Positions 1 through 7,373 of a stretch of DNA of 27,361 nucleotides are shown in pieces. Below the pieces are notes generated by a model. The model saw only the letters and a program-made list of their open reading frames with translations. It had not been told where the DNA came from and did no database searches. The stretch is from an uncultured Eubacteriales bacterium (GTDB lineage: Bacteria > Bacillota > Clostridia > Oscillospirales > CAG-272), in contig CAKSIP010000023.1 in NCBI GenBank assembly GCA_934462825.1, forward strand, positions 1 to 27,361. The letters run 5' to 3'. Both the position numbers and the translations under genes were made by a program. The number at the start of each line of letters is the position of its first letter. The stretch's first letter is position 1.

Positions 1-45
1 CAAATTCGCCGTATAACTACGAATACAAAAAAGGAGAACAGGCTG

Positions 46-1581
46 ATGAGAAGAATTTTGCCTTTCATTCTGGCTTTTGTGATGTTGCTTGGCAGCGTGA
101 CAGCGCTGATTTCTTGCAAAAACGACAAACCGGAAGGCAGTGCAACCCCTACGAAAAGCGCGTCCGACAGTGCGAGCGGTTCGTCGACACCGACACCCTC
201 CGGCTCGGGCAGCGAGCAGGAAGATGATGACGATGACGTATTTAAGAAGCTGGGAATTAAACCGGTCAACTACAACGAACAGACGGTGCATGTGTTCCAC
301 TGGATTGCCCAGGAAAACGAATACGAAATCAAAGAGGACGAAACCGACGGCAACCCGATTGACGACGCGATCTACAAAAAGAACCTTTACACGGAGCAGC
401 TGCTCAATGTAGACCTTGACTTTTTCGCAACCGCCGGACACGGAGGCGCACAGCAGGAATTTGCCGATGCGCTGGGGCGTCGTATTGAAGATCCTATGAC
501 GCCGGTGGATATTGTCTCGGCTTACGGCCGGACGATGGGTGTTGTCACCACAAGAGGCTTTTTGACCGACCTTTATGAATACGATGATTTGGATCTGACG
601 AAGGATTGGTGGCCGAGAGATATGCAGAACGAGTTTAAGATCAAAGACCGTCTGTATTTCATTTCCGGCGACATTTCCACGAACCTGCTTCACATGATGT
701 ACGCGATATATTACAACCGCGATCTGGCGGAAAAATACAACGTCGATGATCTTGTGGCCAAGGTCAAAAACAAGACATGGGTGCTGGATGATCTGATCGG
801 CTACACCAAGGGCACGTATGAGGATAAGGACGGCGAGCCCGGAGCAACGAAGGGTGACTTCTACGGCATGACCTTCCCTTATTTCTACATGGACGCTCTG
901 ATTCAGGGCAGCAACTTCCACCTGGCGGAGCCTTCCGACGCGGACGATGAGGCCATTCGCATTACCGACGAGTTCTATAGCGAAACCTTTGGCAACTTCA
1001 TTGATAAGATGATCGCATGGGTACATTCCGGCGATATTTGCAACGAAACGGACTACAGCGGAATTTCCAATTTCGTTTTTGAAAACGGAAATGCCATTTT
1101 CCACATTGATTCCACCGCCTACGGTATGAAGCTGAAGACGACCGATATTAACTTCGGTATTCTTCCTTCTCCGATGCTGAACGCGGAACAGGGCCGTTAC
1201 TACACCAGCATTGCCAATCCCTTCTCGGCGTACGGCGTTTGCCGCAAGTCGCAGGACGGCGACCGTGCCGCTGTGGTTATGCAGACGCTCGGCTACTACG
1301 GCAAGCGGCTGACAACGCCCGCGATTTTTGAAGTGACCTACCAGGGCAAGCTGTCGGTCACCGGCGAGTACATGGAAATGTACGAATATCTGCGCGATGC
1401 CATTTCCTTTGACATCGGACGCATTTATCACAACCAGCTCAATGCGCTGGCGGACATTCCTACGTACAATGCCATTACTAAAGGCGTTTCGTGGGCTGTG
1501 GCAATGGGCGCTTTCCAGAAAGGCACTTTGAACAACAAGCTGAGAGCGTTGAACAAGACGCTGCTCTCTTTGGAGCAATAA
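46..1581 (+). CDS. ABC-transporter extracellular sugar-binding lipoprotein (family 1 type)
   Basis: A 511-residue secreted lipoprotein that probably captures a carbohydrate outside the cell and hands it to an ABC permease. The N terminus has basic residues (MRR), a hydrophobic stretch and a lipobox L-I-S-C with lipidation Cys at residue 24. A Ser/Thr/Pro/Gly-rich linker (about 30-56) and an acidic run (EDDDDD, about 58-63) precede the globular domain. The domain has the bilobal solute-binding pattern of aromatic-rich segments, such as the YAIYYNRDLAEKY region and the late NPFSAYGVCRKS region. The start is fixed by AAAAGGAG about 7 nt before the ATG. It is longer than classical MalE-type proteins, as is common in gut Clostridia. 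No permease or ATPase gene is visible, so partners lie upstream or elsewhere. The substrate is not readable; the nearby GH20 gene only hints at amino sugars. The first 45 bases hold only the leader and ribosome site. Confidence 0.85.
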   Translation: MRRILPFILAFVMLLGSVTALISCKNDKPEGSATPTKSASDSASGSSTPTPSGSGSEQEDDDDDVFKKLGIKPVNYNEQTVHVFHWIAQENEYEIKEDETDGNPIDDAIYKKNLYTEQLLNVDLDFFATAGHGGAQQEFADALGRRIEDPMTPVDIVSAYGRTMGVVTTRGFLTDLYEYDDLDLTKDWWPRDMQNEFKIKDRLYFISGDISTNLLHMMYAIYYNRDLAEKYNVDDLVAKVKNKTWVLDDLIGYTKGTYEDKDGEPGATKGDFYGMTFPYFYMDALIQGSNFHLAEPSDADDEAIRITDEFYSETFGNFIDKMIAWVHSGDICNETDYSGISNFVFENGNAIFHIDSTAYGMKLKTTDINFGILPSPMLNAEQGRYYTSIANPFSAYGVCRKSQDGDRAAVVMQTLGYYGKRLTTPAIFEVTYQGKLSVTGEYMEMYEYLRDAISFDIGRIYHNQLNALADIPTYNAITKGVSWAVAMGAFQKGTLNNKLRALNKTLLSLEQ

Positions 1582-1596
1582 TTGCATTGTAGTTTC

Positions 1597-1635
1597 AAGG
1601 GCTGTTAAAAACATCGGGTTTTTAACAGCCCTTTT
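1597..1635 (+). terminator. Rho-independent terminator after the sugar-binding protein gene
   Basis: A 15-bp perfect stem (AAGGGCTGTTAAAAA pairing with TTTTTAACAGCCCTT) with a 7-nt loop, ending in TTTT. It lies 16 nt after the stop codon. It shares the GTTAAAAA stem motif with the hairpin at 18659-18699. Confidence 0.85.
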
Positions 1636-1676
1636 AAAAATGCCGGAGGTTTTTCAAGGCAAAGTGCAGATTTTTC

Positions 1677-1705
1677 TTGATTTCGACAGAAAAATGTGGT
1701 ACAAT
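1677..1705 (+). promoter_or_regulatory. Promoter of smpB-ssrA
   Basis: TTGATT (1677-1682), a 17-bp spacer and TACAAT (1700-1705), with an extended -10 TGG directly upstream. It lies just after the previous terminator and 85 bp before the smpB start. Confidence 0.7.
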
Positions 1706-1730
1706 AACGATGCCTTGAAACACGACGAGG

Positions 1731-1767
1731 GGCAAAGGCAAAAGCAAAGACAAAGATAAAGCAAAAA
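1731..1767 (+). repeat. Degenerate CAAAG-type short tandem repeat in the smpB leader
   Basis: A purine-rich run of about six imperfect 5-6 nt units (variants of GCAAAG, ACAAAG, ATAAAG) in the 5' untranslated leader of smpB. A similar CAAAGG/TAAAGG run follows smpB at about 2310-2337. Confidence 0.55.
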
Positions 1768-1790
1768 CCAAGGACGAAGGGAGGAGCGGC

Positions 1791-2270
1791 ATGGCAAACG
1801 GAAAAAAAGGCGGCGTCAAAATCGTGGCGCAAAACAAAAAGGCCTATCATGAGTTTTTCGTGGATGAAAAATACGAAGCCGGGATCGCTCTTTTCGGAAC
1901 GGAAGTGAAAAGCATCCGGCAGGGAACGGTCAACCTCAAGGATTCTTATTGCACCATTCGCGGCGGGGAGCTGTTTGCTCTTGGGATTCACATCAGCCCG
2001 TATGAAAAAGGGAACATTTTCAATCGGGATCCGCTGCGGGAAAAAAAGCTCCTGATGCACAAAAAAGAAATTTTGAAGCTGGCGGGGCTTGTAGGGCAAA
2101 AGGGGTACACGCTGGTGCCGCTTTCGCTGTATTTTTCCGATTCCCACGTAAAAGTGGAGGTCGGTCTTTGCCGGGGCAAAAAGCTGTACGACAAGCGAGC
2201 GTCGGATGCCGAGCGAGCGGCGGGAAGGGAGATTGAGCGGCGGCTCCGTGACAACGACCGCAGAGATTGA
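1791..2270 (+). CDS. smpB: SsrA-binding protein SmpB
   Basis: A 159-residue protein that binds tmRNA and brings it to stalled ribosomes for trans-translation. The sequence carries the family's hallmark blocks: the NKKAYHEFFVDEKYEAGIAL opening, GTEVKSIRQGTVNLKDSYC, then HISPYEKGN, HKKEI, and a KGYTLVPLSLYF strand followed by VKVEVGLCRGKKLYDKR. The C-terminal tail is basic (ERRLRDNDRRD), as expected for the part that folds in the mRNA channel. Length is normal for the family. The ATG is preceded by AAGGGAGGAG at good spacing. The tmRNA gene begins 177 bp downstream on the same strand, the classic smpB-ssrA pairing. A 14-bp tandem repeat starts right after its stop codon. Confidence 0.97.
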   Translation: MANGKKGGVKIVAQNKKAYHEFFVDEKYEAGIALFGTEVKSIRQGTVNLKDSYCTIRGGELFALGIHISPYEKGNIFNRDPLREKKLLMHKKEILKLAGLVGQKGYTLVPLSLYFSDSHVKVEVGLCRGKKLYDKRASDAERAAGREIERRLRDNDRRD

Positions 2271-2337
2271 CGGCGACAGGCGGTCGGTGACAGGCGGCCG
2301 GTGACAGAAGGCAAAGGGCAAAGGTAAAGGTAAAAGG
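2271..2337 (+). repeat. 14-bp tandem repeat plus GTAAAG-type run after smpB
   Basis: Directly after the smpB stop come about 2.7 units of a 14-bp repeat, with starts at 2271, 2285 and 2299 (CGGYGACAGGCGGY consensus, the last one diverged). A simple GCAAAGG/GTAAAGG run follows at about 2310-2337. No coding or RNA function is evident. Confidence 0.7.
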
Positions 2338-2447
2338 TATTTTTTGATATTTTTCTAGCGTTGTATCGGGAAAGCGCAGCGTCTGACGGGTGAGAAAAAC
2401 CGCGGATGCCGGGCGATACAACCATCCGACGAGCTTTCGCTTTTTAT

Positions 2448-2816
2448 GGGGGCGTAAGGGTTTCGACGGGGATTTTGCGATATGGTAAGCGAGTAGAGCC
2501 GGGCAATCTCTCAAAAGGCCCAAACTTAAAATTAAACGCTAACAATCAAGTAGCAATGGCAGCCTAACGGCTGTGCCGCGGCGTTTTCACGCCGCCCGTT
2601 CCCTTTGGGTTTATCGCGCCCCGAAACGGAACGTCATGTAGCGGTGAACGTGCATCGGTTTTTCGCCATTGAGCCGATCATGCAAAAAATGGCTACCGGA
2701 TCTCCAAGACTGTCCGCCGTCGTGGAGGGAAGGGAATAAAAAAAGACGGAATGCACTCGGAGAAAGCCATATTAAGAGATTTTCGGACAGGGGTTCGACT
2801 CCCCTCGCCTCCACCA
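2448..2816 (+). ncRNA. ssrA: tmRNA (SsrA), one-piece form
   Basis: This 369-nt transfer-messenger RNA rescues stalled ribosomes and tags the incomplete protein for degradation. The 5' end GGGGGCG (2448-2454) pairs with CGCCTCC (2806-2812) to form the 7-bp acceptor stem, with one G-U pair. The universal GTTTCGACGGGG segment follows, and the 3' end has the T-arm GGGGTTCGACTCCCC and an encoded CCA (2814-2816). The resume codon is probably GCT at 2538, which gives the encoded tag ANNQVAMAA ending in TAA (2565-2567), or (A)ANNQVAMAA with the charged alanine. GC-rich inverted repeats after the tag, for example around 2575-2595, fit the pseudoknots. The ends are supported by pairing; the exact resume codon is inferred from the usual alanine rule. 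Confidence 0.97.
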
Positions 2817-2986
2817 GCCCGGAAGGCCGGGCGCCAATCGTCGGGGCAATTCCGATAAAACCGTTCTCTCGCCACGCGATGGGATGTTCAGCTTAGGTGT
2901 GTTACCCTCACCAGCCCGGAAGGCCGGGCGCCAATTGTCGGGGAAGTTCTGATAAAGCCGTTCCCTCACCACACAATGGGATGTTC
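2812..2986 (+). repeat. Tandem 78-bp duplication abutting the tmRNA 3' end
   Basis: Two copies of a 78-bp unit, 2812-2889 and 2909-2986, lie in direct orientation with a 97-bp period and differ by roughly ten substitutions and no gap. Each begins with CACCAGCCCGGAAGGCCGGGC, a 6-bp hairpin (GCCCGG/CCGGGC), and ends with ATGGGATGTTC. In copy 1 the first bases are the tmRNA 3' end itself (ACCA). A second small stem is kept in both: TCGG pairs with CCGA in copy 1 and with CTGA (G-U) in copy 2. It could be part of the tmRNA precursor trailer. The 517 bases from 2817 to 3333 hold this repeat, a terminator, two promoters and a short tandem repeat, but no gene. Confidence 0.85.
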
Positions 2987-3021
2987 GGATCCTTTTTCAA
3001 ACAAATTCCTACAAAACCTAC

Positions 3022-3053
3022 AAGAGAGAACAAAAACGTTCTCTCTTTTTTTA
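3022..3053 (+). terminator. Rho-independent terminator of the smpB-ssrA unit
   Basis: A 9-bp perfect stem AGAGAGAAC/GTTCTCTCT (3023-3031 and 3038-3046), with a 6-nt loop and a T-run to 3052. It lies about 205 nt after the tmRNA 3' end, so the precursor may carry the duplicated region. Confidence 0.85.
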
Positions 3054-3116
3054 TCGAAGGGGATTTCCCGCTTCCGACAAAGAATGAAAAGGGAAGGGGC
3101 AGGGCGCGTTGATCGG

Positions 3117-3145
3117 TTGACTTTAAGATAAAAATAAGTTATAAT
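3117..3145 (+). promoter_or_regulatory. Upstream promoter P1 before the GH20 gene
   Basis: TTGACT (3117-3122), a 17-bp spacer and TATAAT (3140-3145). Transcription would start about 180 nt before the GH20 start codon and include the tandem repeat at 3199-3230. Confidence 0.65.
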
Positions 3146-3198
3146 TAGCCCGACAGCCAAACCCAACGGCCGGGCCGGCAGAAACGCGCAGCTTCGGG

Positions 3199-3230
3199 AT
3201 TTGCAAGGGGCTTGCAAGGGGTTTGCAAGG
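3199..3230 (+). repeat. Three helically phased TTGCAAGGGG repeats
   Basis: TTTGCAAGGGG, CTTGCAAGGGG and TTTGCAAGG follow one another with an 11-bp period, about one helical turn. They lie between the two promoters of the GH20 gene. The spacing would suit a regulator binding on one DNA face, but replication slippage could also explain it. Confidence 0.6.
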
Positions 3231-3257
3231 ATTACAAAAGAATTTCCGCCAACGATA

Positions 3258-3286
3258 TTGAATCATTCGTCAAAATGTGCTATACT
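3258..3286 (+). promoter_or_regulatory. Proximal promoter P2 of the GH20 gene
   Basis: TTGAAT (3258-3263), a 17-bp spacer and TATACT (3281-3286), with an extended -10 TGC immediately upstream. It lies about 48 bp before the GH20 start codon. Confidence 0.6.
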
Positions 3287-3333
3287 GTTTTATCCGACCT
3301 CAACTTGGTGGTTTTTCACAAGGAGAAGGAAAC

Positions 3334-5244
3334 ATGAAAAAAGAGAATTTGTATTATTTTTACGGCGATATGACCTTTCTCGGCGCGGATTGTACTCCGC
3401 TCACGGAGGGGATTCGCCTTCTTTCCGACACGCTCGGCATAGTCGAGGATCCCGCCGGGTACCCCGTTCGCGCCGTGCGCAGCGACACCGCGTGCCTGGC
3501 TGTGGAAGCCGATGACAACGGAGCCGTGATCACCTACGGCGCCAAAAGTCACTTTTTCCGCGCGCTCGGCTTGCTGATTGAAAAAAGACAGAGCGGCGAA
3601 ACCGTGTTTTCCCTCACCGAACAGCCGACCTTCTCCACCTGCGGCGTCATGCTGGACGTTTGTCAGGGCAACCAATGCCCCAAAGATCTGCGCCCCCTGT
3701 TCCGCAAAATGGCGCTCATGGGACTGAATATGTTCATGCTGTACTGCGAGGACGCGATGGATATTCCCGAGGAACCTTACTATGGGTACATGCGGTCGCG
3801 CTACTCCGAGCAGGAGCTGCGGGATTGGGACGACTACGCGGAAGCGCTTGGCATAGAGATCATTCCCTGCGTGCAAACGCTGGCGCATCTGACCAATGTT
3901 CTGCGATGGTTCCCCTACAAAAATTGCAAGGAATCGTCCGCGTGCCTTTTGCCCGGCGAGGAGCGCACGTATCAATTTATCGAGCATCTTATCCGCGCCG
4001 CCAGCCGCCCCTTCCGCTCTCGCCGCATCCACATCGGCATGGACGAGGCCGTTGGACTTGGCCGCGGCCCTTACGAAACCAAGCACGGCCCCGTGCCTGT
4101 TTACGACATTATGAAGGAGCATCTTGACCGCGTCATGAAAATCGTGCGTGCCGCCGGCCTTGCGCCCATGATGTGGAGCGACATGTTCTTTTGCTACAGC
4201 GGAACGGAGGCTTACGGCTCGTCCGATCAGGTTCTGCCCGAAGAAGTGCTTTCTTGCGTGCCGAAGGATGTTTCGCTTGTCTTTTGGGACTATTACCGGA
4301 CGGACGCGGAAAAACTGCGGAAGCTGTTTGTACAGCATCGTCGGTTTTCCTCCCCGACGGTCTTTGCGGGGGGAAGCTGGTCGTGGCTGGGCTATGGCTT
4401 CCATTGGTTGCACACGCGGCGTGCCACCGAAACGGCGCTCGGCGTTTGCCGGGAATTTGGCATAACGGATGTGTTTTGCACCACGTGGGGGGACGACGAA
4501 ACGGAAGCGCCGCTATGGATCAACCTGCCCGCCTTCCAGCTTTACGGAGAGCTTTGCTATCATGAAACGGTAGAGGAAGAAGACTTGGCGCGTCGGTTCC
4601 GCTTCTGCACCGGCGGGGAGCTGGCTGACTTTACCTTAGCCGAGGCGTTTGACAAAATCCCCGGCGTGTCCGCCGAAGCGGTGGAGGCACAAAACCCCGT
4701 GACGGCCTTGGTATGGCAGGACATTCTGACCGGCCTTGCCGACACGATGTTTGAAGGACTGCCCTTAGAGGCTCATTTCCGGGCGCTCGCCGAAAAGTAT
4801 GAGGCCATTTGTCAACGCTACGTCGGAACGGAATATGAAAGCATGTTTCGGATGTACCATGCGCTGGCCCGCTTCCTTGTTTATAAGTCTACCGTCGGCC
4901 TTTCCTTGACGGCCGCGTATCGCGCGTCGGATCGGGAAGCGCTCCTCGCCTTGGCCAAGGACGTGCTTCCGCAGGTGAAGGCCTGCGCCGTGGCCTTGCA
5001 CACAGCGCACCGCGCTTTTTGGAGCGATTTCTGCAAGCCGCTCGGCTTTGATGTGTTTGATCGGCGTTACGGCGCCCTGGAAGCCCGGATTGACACGGCG
5101 CTTCTCACGCTGAACGCGTATCTTGACGGTCGTATCGACCGCATAGAGGAATTGGAGGTCGAGCGACTGCCGATTTACGAAACTCCCGGTATTCCGCGCT
5201 ACATTTGGCATCGGAATATCAGCTCGCCCACCTACAATCAATAA
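3334..5244 (+). CDS. GH20 beta-N-acetylhexosaminidase (GcnA/HexIII-like)
   Basis: A 636-residue enzyme expected to remove terminal beta-linked GlcNAc or GalNAc. It has an N-terminal alpha/beta domain (about 1-95), then a TIM barrel starting near FSTCGVMLDV and running through FWDYY and FCTTWGDDETEA. The motif HIGMDEA gives the GH20 catalytic pair Asp237-Glu238, with Asp the stabiliser and Glu the general acid in substrate-assisted catalysis. A helical C-terminal domain follows (about 440-636). The Met-Asp-Glu form of the motif fits the GcnA/Hex1 branch rather than chitobiase-type GH20. No signal peptide is seen, so it probably acts in the cytoplasm on imported sugars. The start is set by AAGGAGAAGGAAAC-ATG; an earlier in-frame ATG at 3277 lies inside promoter P2. 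It is the first gene of a four-gene same-strand run. Confidence 0.88.
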   Translation: MKKENLYYFYGDMTFLGADCTPLTEGIRLLSDTLGIVEDPAGYPVRAVRSDTACLAVEADDNGAVITYGAKSHFFRALGLLIEKRQSGETVFSLTEQPTFSTCGVMLDVCQGNQCPKDLRPLFRKMALMGLNMFMLYCEDAMDIPEEPYYGYMRSRYSEQELRDWDDYAEALGIEIIPCVQTLAHLTNVLRWFPYKNCKESSACLLPGEERTYQFIEHLIRAASRPFRSRRIHIGMDEAVGLGRGPYETKHGPVPVYDIMKEHLDRVMKIVRAAGLAPMMWSDMFFCYSGTEAYGSSDQVLPEEVLSCVPKDVSLVFWDYYRTDAEKLRKLFVQHRRFSSPTVFAGGSWSWLGYGFHWLHTRRATETALGVCREFGITDVFCTTWGDDETEAPLWINLPAFQLYGELCYHETVEEEDLARRFRFCTGGELADFTLAEAFDKIPGVSAEAVEAQNPVTALVWQDILTGLADTMFEGLPLEAHFRALAEKYEAICQRYVGTEYESMFRMYHALARFLVYKSTVGLSLTAAYRASDREALLALAKDVLPQVKACAVALHTAHRAFWSDFCKPLGFDVFDRRYGALEARIDTALLTLNAYLDGRIDRIEELEVERLPIYETPGIPRYIWHRNISSPTYNQ

Positions 5245-5329
5245 AATGCGATAGGAACCGATAAAAAACGGTTGCTTATCGGGCTTTGCCCTTAATTATC
5301 AACGGAACATGCGAAAGGAATCCCAAGTC

Positions 5330-7249
5330 ATGCGAAATCATCCTTTTCTTTCTCGTCACGCCTCGTCCAACGGTTCGGCACCGCTTCGGCGCTGCTTGCG
5401 TTGCACGGTGGCCTGGCTTCTTTTGACGGCTCTTGCTTTTTGCTTTGTCTCTTGCACGCCGGAGCTGTATCCATCCGATAGCTCCTCCGGGAACCCGTCC
5501 GAAAGCGACCGGGAAAATCCCTCCGCGACACCCTCCGCTACGCCTTCGGCAACGCCTGCCGCCTTTGGCGGTTCGGGTTCGCTGGAGGGGGATCCGACGG
5601 TCATTTCCTTCGACACGCTGTGCAGCCATTATGAACTTCGCCCGCAGACGGTTTGCGTGGCCAAAGGAACCGCGCCCGGCCGCTTGCCGGTTCCCACGCG
5701 GGAAAACTATACCTTTGCCGGCTGGTTCCGGGATAAGGATTGTCAAACGCCCTTTCTTGAAACCGAAATCGTCAACGAAAACCTTTTGCTGTACGCCAAG
5801 TGGGACTATACCCCCGATTCGCTGGCAACGCTGACCGATCCCGTTACGGTGCAGTATCTCTGCAACGGCGGCACGCTGCCGGAACTGCCCGATGAGGCGG
5901 TGGCCGTCAGCAAGGGAGATCCGATCTTTCATCCCAAGCCCCAACGGGCCGGGTATGCCTTTGCCGGCTGGTATTTCGATTCGTCCTTCCAGAAGGAAGC
6001 CTACAATTCGCCTTGGAAAAGCAATGAGCGCCTTTTCGCCAAGTGGACGCCGCTTTATCAAAAGGACGGCATGACGCTTCCCGTCATAGCCATCCAAACC
6101 GAAAACGCCCAAGAGATCCATTCGCGCTCTACATATCTCCCCTGTACGGTTTTTGCGGAGGGGGGCGGCACCGATCTGCCCGATGTGTCGGCGCAGGTGC
6201 GCGGCCGCGGAAATTCAACCTGGACGCAGTTTGAAAAAAAGTCTTTTCGGTTGAAATTTGATCAAAAGACCGATCTGTTCGGCATGGGAAGCGCACGGAA
6301 CTTCCTGTTGATTGCCAATTCGTTTGACCAATCGCTGCTCCGAAATTACACGGCCTATACCCTGGCCGGAAAGCTGGGCAACCCCTACACAACGCAGTGC
6401 CGTTTTGTTCACCTGTACGTCAACAAGGACTACCGCGGCGTTTATCTTGTGACCGAGCATACCGAGGTCGCGGAAAACCGCGTTGAGCTGAACAACGGCA
6501 AGGCCGAGGGCAACGACGTGGGCTTTCTTATCGAGTTCGGCGGAGAAATTGACGTCAAGGATAAAAAGTACTTTTTGCTGCCCCCGGTGGAAGCCTTTGA
6601 CGAAGTCCATAATTGGGGCAACAAGCTCGGAAAAATCAAATATCCGGACGGAAAAGATTGCACCGAAGCACAGCTGGCGTACATTTCCGATTATATCACC
6701 CGCGTCAATCAGGCGATTTTTGAAAGAGATTTTGCCACCTTCTCCGAATTGTGCGATGTGGATTCCTTTTTGGAATGCTTTGTGTTTAACGAGCTGGTCT
6801 ATCCCTGCGATTGGGGGTACAATTTCTTCATGTACAAAAAACCGGGCGAAAAGCTTTGCATCGGGCCTTATTGGGACTACGACCAAAGCGCCGGCAACTC
6901 CACGCACGGCGGAATGAGCTATGATCAATGGAACACCCCCTCCACCCACCTGTGGTTCCGCGCCCTGCGCAAAACGCCTGAATTTTTCGCTTTGGCGCGC
7001 GAATATTACATCGAGCATGCCGAGATTCTTCGCTCGGTGACGGACATCGTTTCCGATGCCTATGCCGCCATGCAAACCGACATCGCTCTGAACTACGAGC
7101 GCTGGCCGGAAATCGGACAACCGCATTGGCGGTCGATCCCGGAACAGGTGGCCTTCCAAACGCAAAAGGAGCATGTGGACTTTTATATCCAATGGCTGAA
7201 AAACCGTATCGCATGGTTGGAGGCAAAGGAACAGTTTTCGATTGCGTAA
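5330..7249 (+). CDS. CotH-kinase lipoprotein with two InlB-like repeats
   Basis: A 639-residue surface lipoprotein. It has a basic N-region, a hydrophobic stretch (about 26-40) and a lipobox-like F-V-S-C at Cys42, then a Ser/Thr/Pro linker with three ATPS units. Two Listeria-Bacteroides (Flg_new/InlB B-type) repeats follow, each with FAGW and AKW signatures (FAGW 129-132 with AKW 156-158; FAGW 211-214 with AKW 237-239). The CotH kinase domain runs from about 250 to 600: RGRGNSTW, KKSFRLKF, the YRGVYLVTEH strand and the metal-binding DYD at 516-518 in GPYWDYDQSAGN. CotH proteins are atypical secreted protein kinases first known from spore coats. An ATG at 5309 is possible, but AAAGGA lies 9-10 nt before 5330, so 5330 is preferred. 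The domain order suggests an outward-facing kinase tethered to the membrane; its target is unknown. Confidence 0.85.
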   Translation: MRNHPFLSRHASSNGSAPLRRCLRCTVAWLLLTALAFCFVSCTPELYPSDSSSGNPSESDRENPSATPSATPSATPAAFGGSGSLEGDPTVISFDTLCSHYELRPQTVCVAKGTAPGRLPVPTRENYTFAGWFRDKDCQTPFLETEIVNENLLLYAKWDYTPDSLATLTDPVTVQYLCNGGTLPELPDEAVAVSKGDPIFHPKPQRAGYAFAGWYFDSSFQKEAYNSPWKSNERLFAKWTPLYQKDGMTLPVIAIQTENAQEIHSRSTYLPCTVFAEGGGTDLPDVSAQVRGRGNSTWTQFEKKSFRLKFDQKTDLFGMGSARNFLLIANSFDQSLLRNYTAYTLAGKLGNPYTTQCRFVHLYVNKDYRGVYLVTEHTEVAENRVELNNGKAEGNDVGFLIEFGGEIDVKDKKYFLLPPVEAFDEVHNWGNKLGKIKYPDGKDCTEAQLAYISDYITRVNQAIFERDFATFSELCDVDSFLECFVFNELVYPCDWGYNFFMYKKPGEKLCIGPYWDYDQSAGNSTHGGMSYDQWNTPSTHLWFRALRKTPEFFALAREYYIEHAEILRSVTDIVSDAYAAMQTDIALNYERWPEIGQPHWRSIPEQVAFQTQKEHVDFYIQWLKNRIAWLEAKEQFSIA

Positions 7250-7373
7250 GAGCGGGGAAGGCACTTCCCCAAAGGCGCAAGGCTCCGTGCGAGCGTGAAA
7301 TGCGAAACGTGAAATATAAAACATAAAAAAGAAACCCAAATTTACTAAAATAGAATTTTTCAGAGGACATAGC

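Noticed and set aside
1605..2321. A 238-codon minus-strand open frame opposite smpB
   Set aside because: Antisense to smpB, no ribosome site, and it begins beyond the smpB stop in tandem repeats.
5256..5283. Possible terminator between the GH20 and CotH genes
   Set aside because: Only a short 7-bp stem (CCGATAA/TTATCGG) with an 11-nt loop and no T-run.
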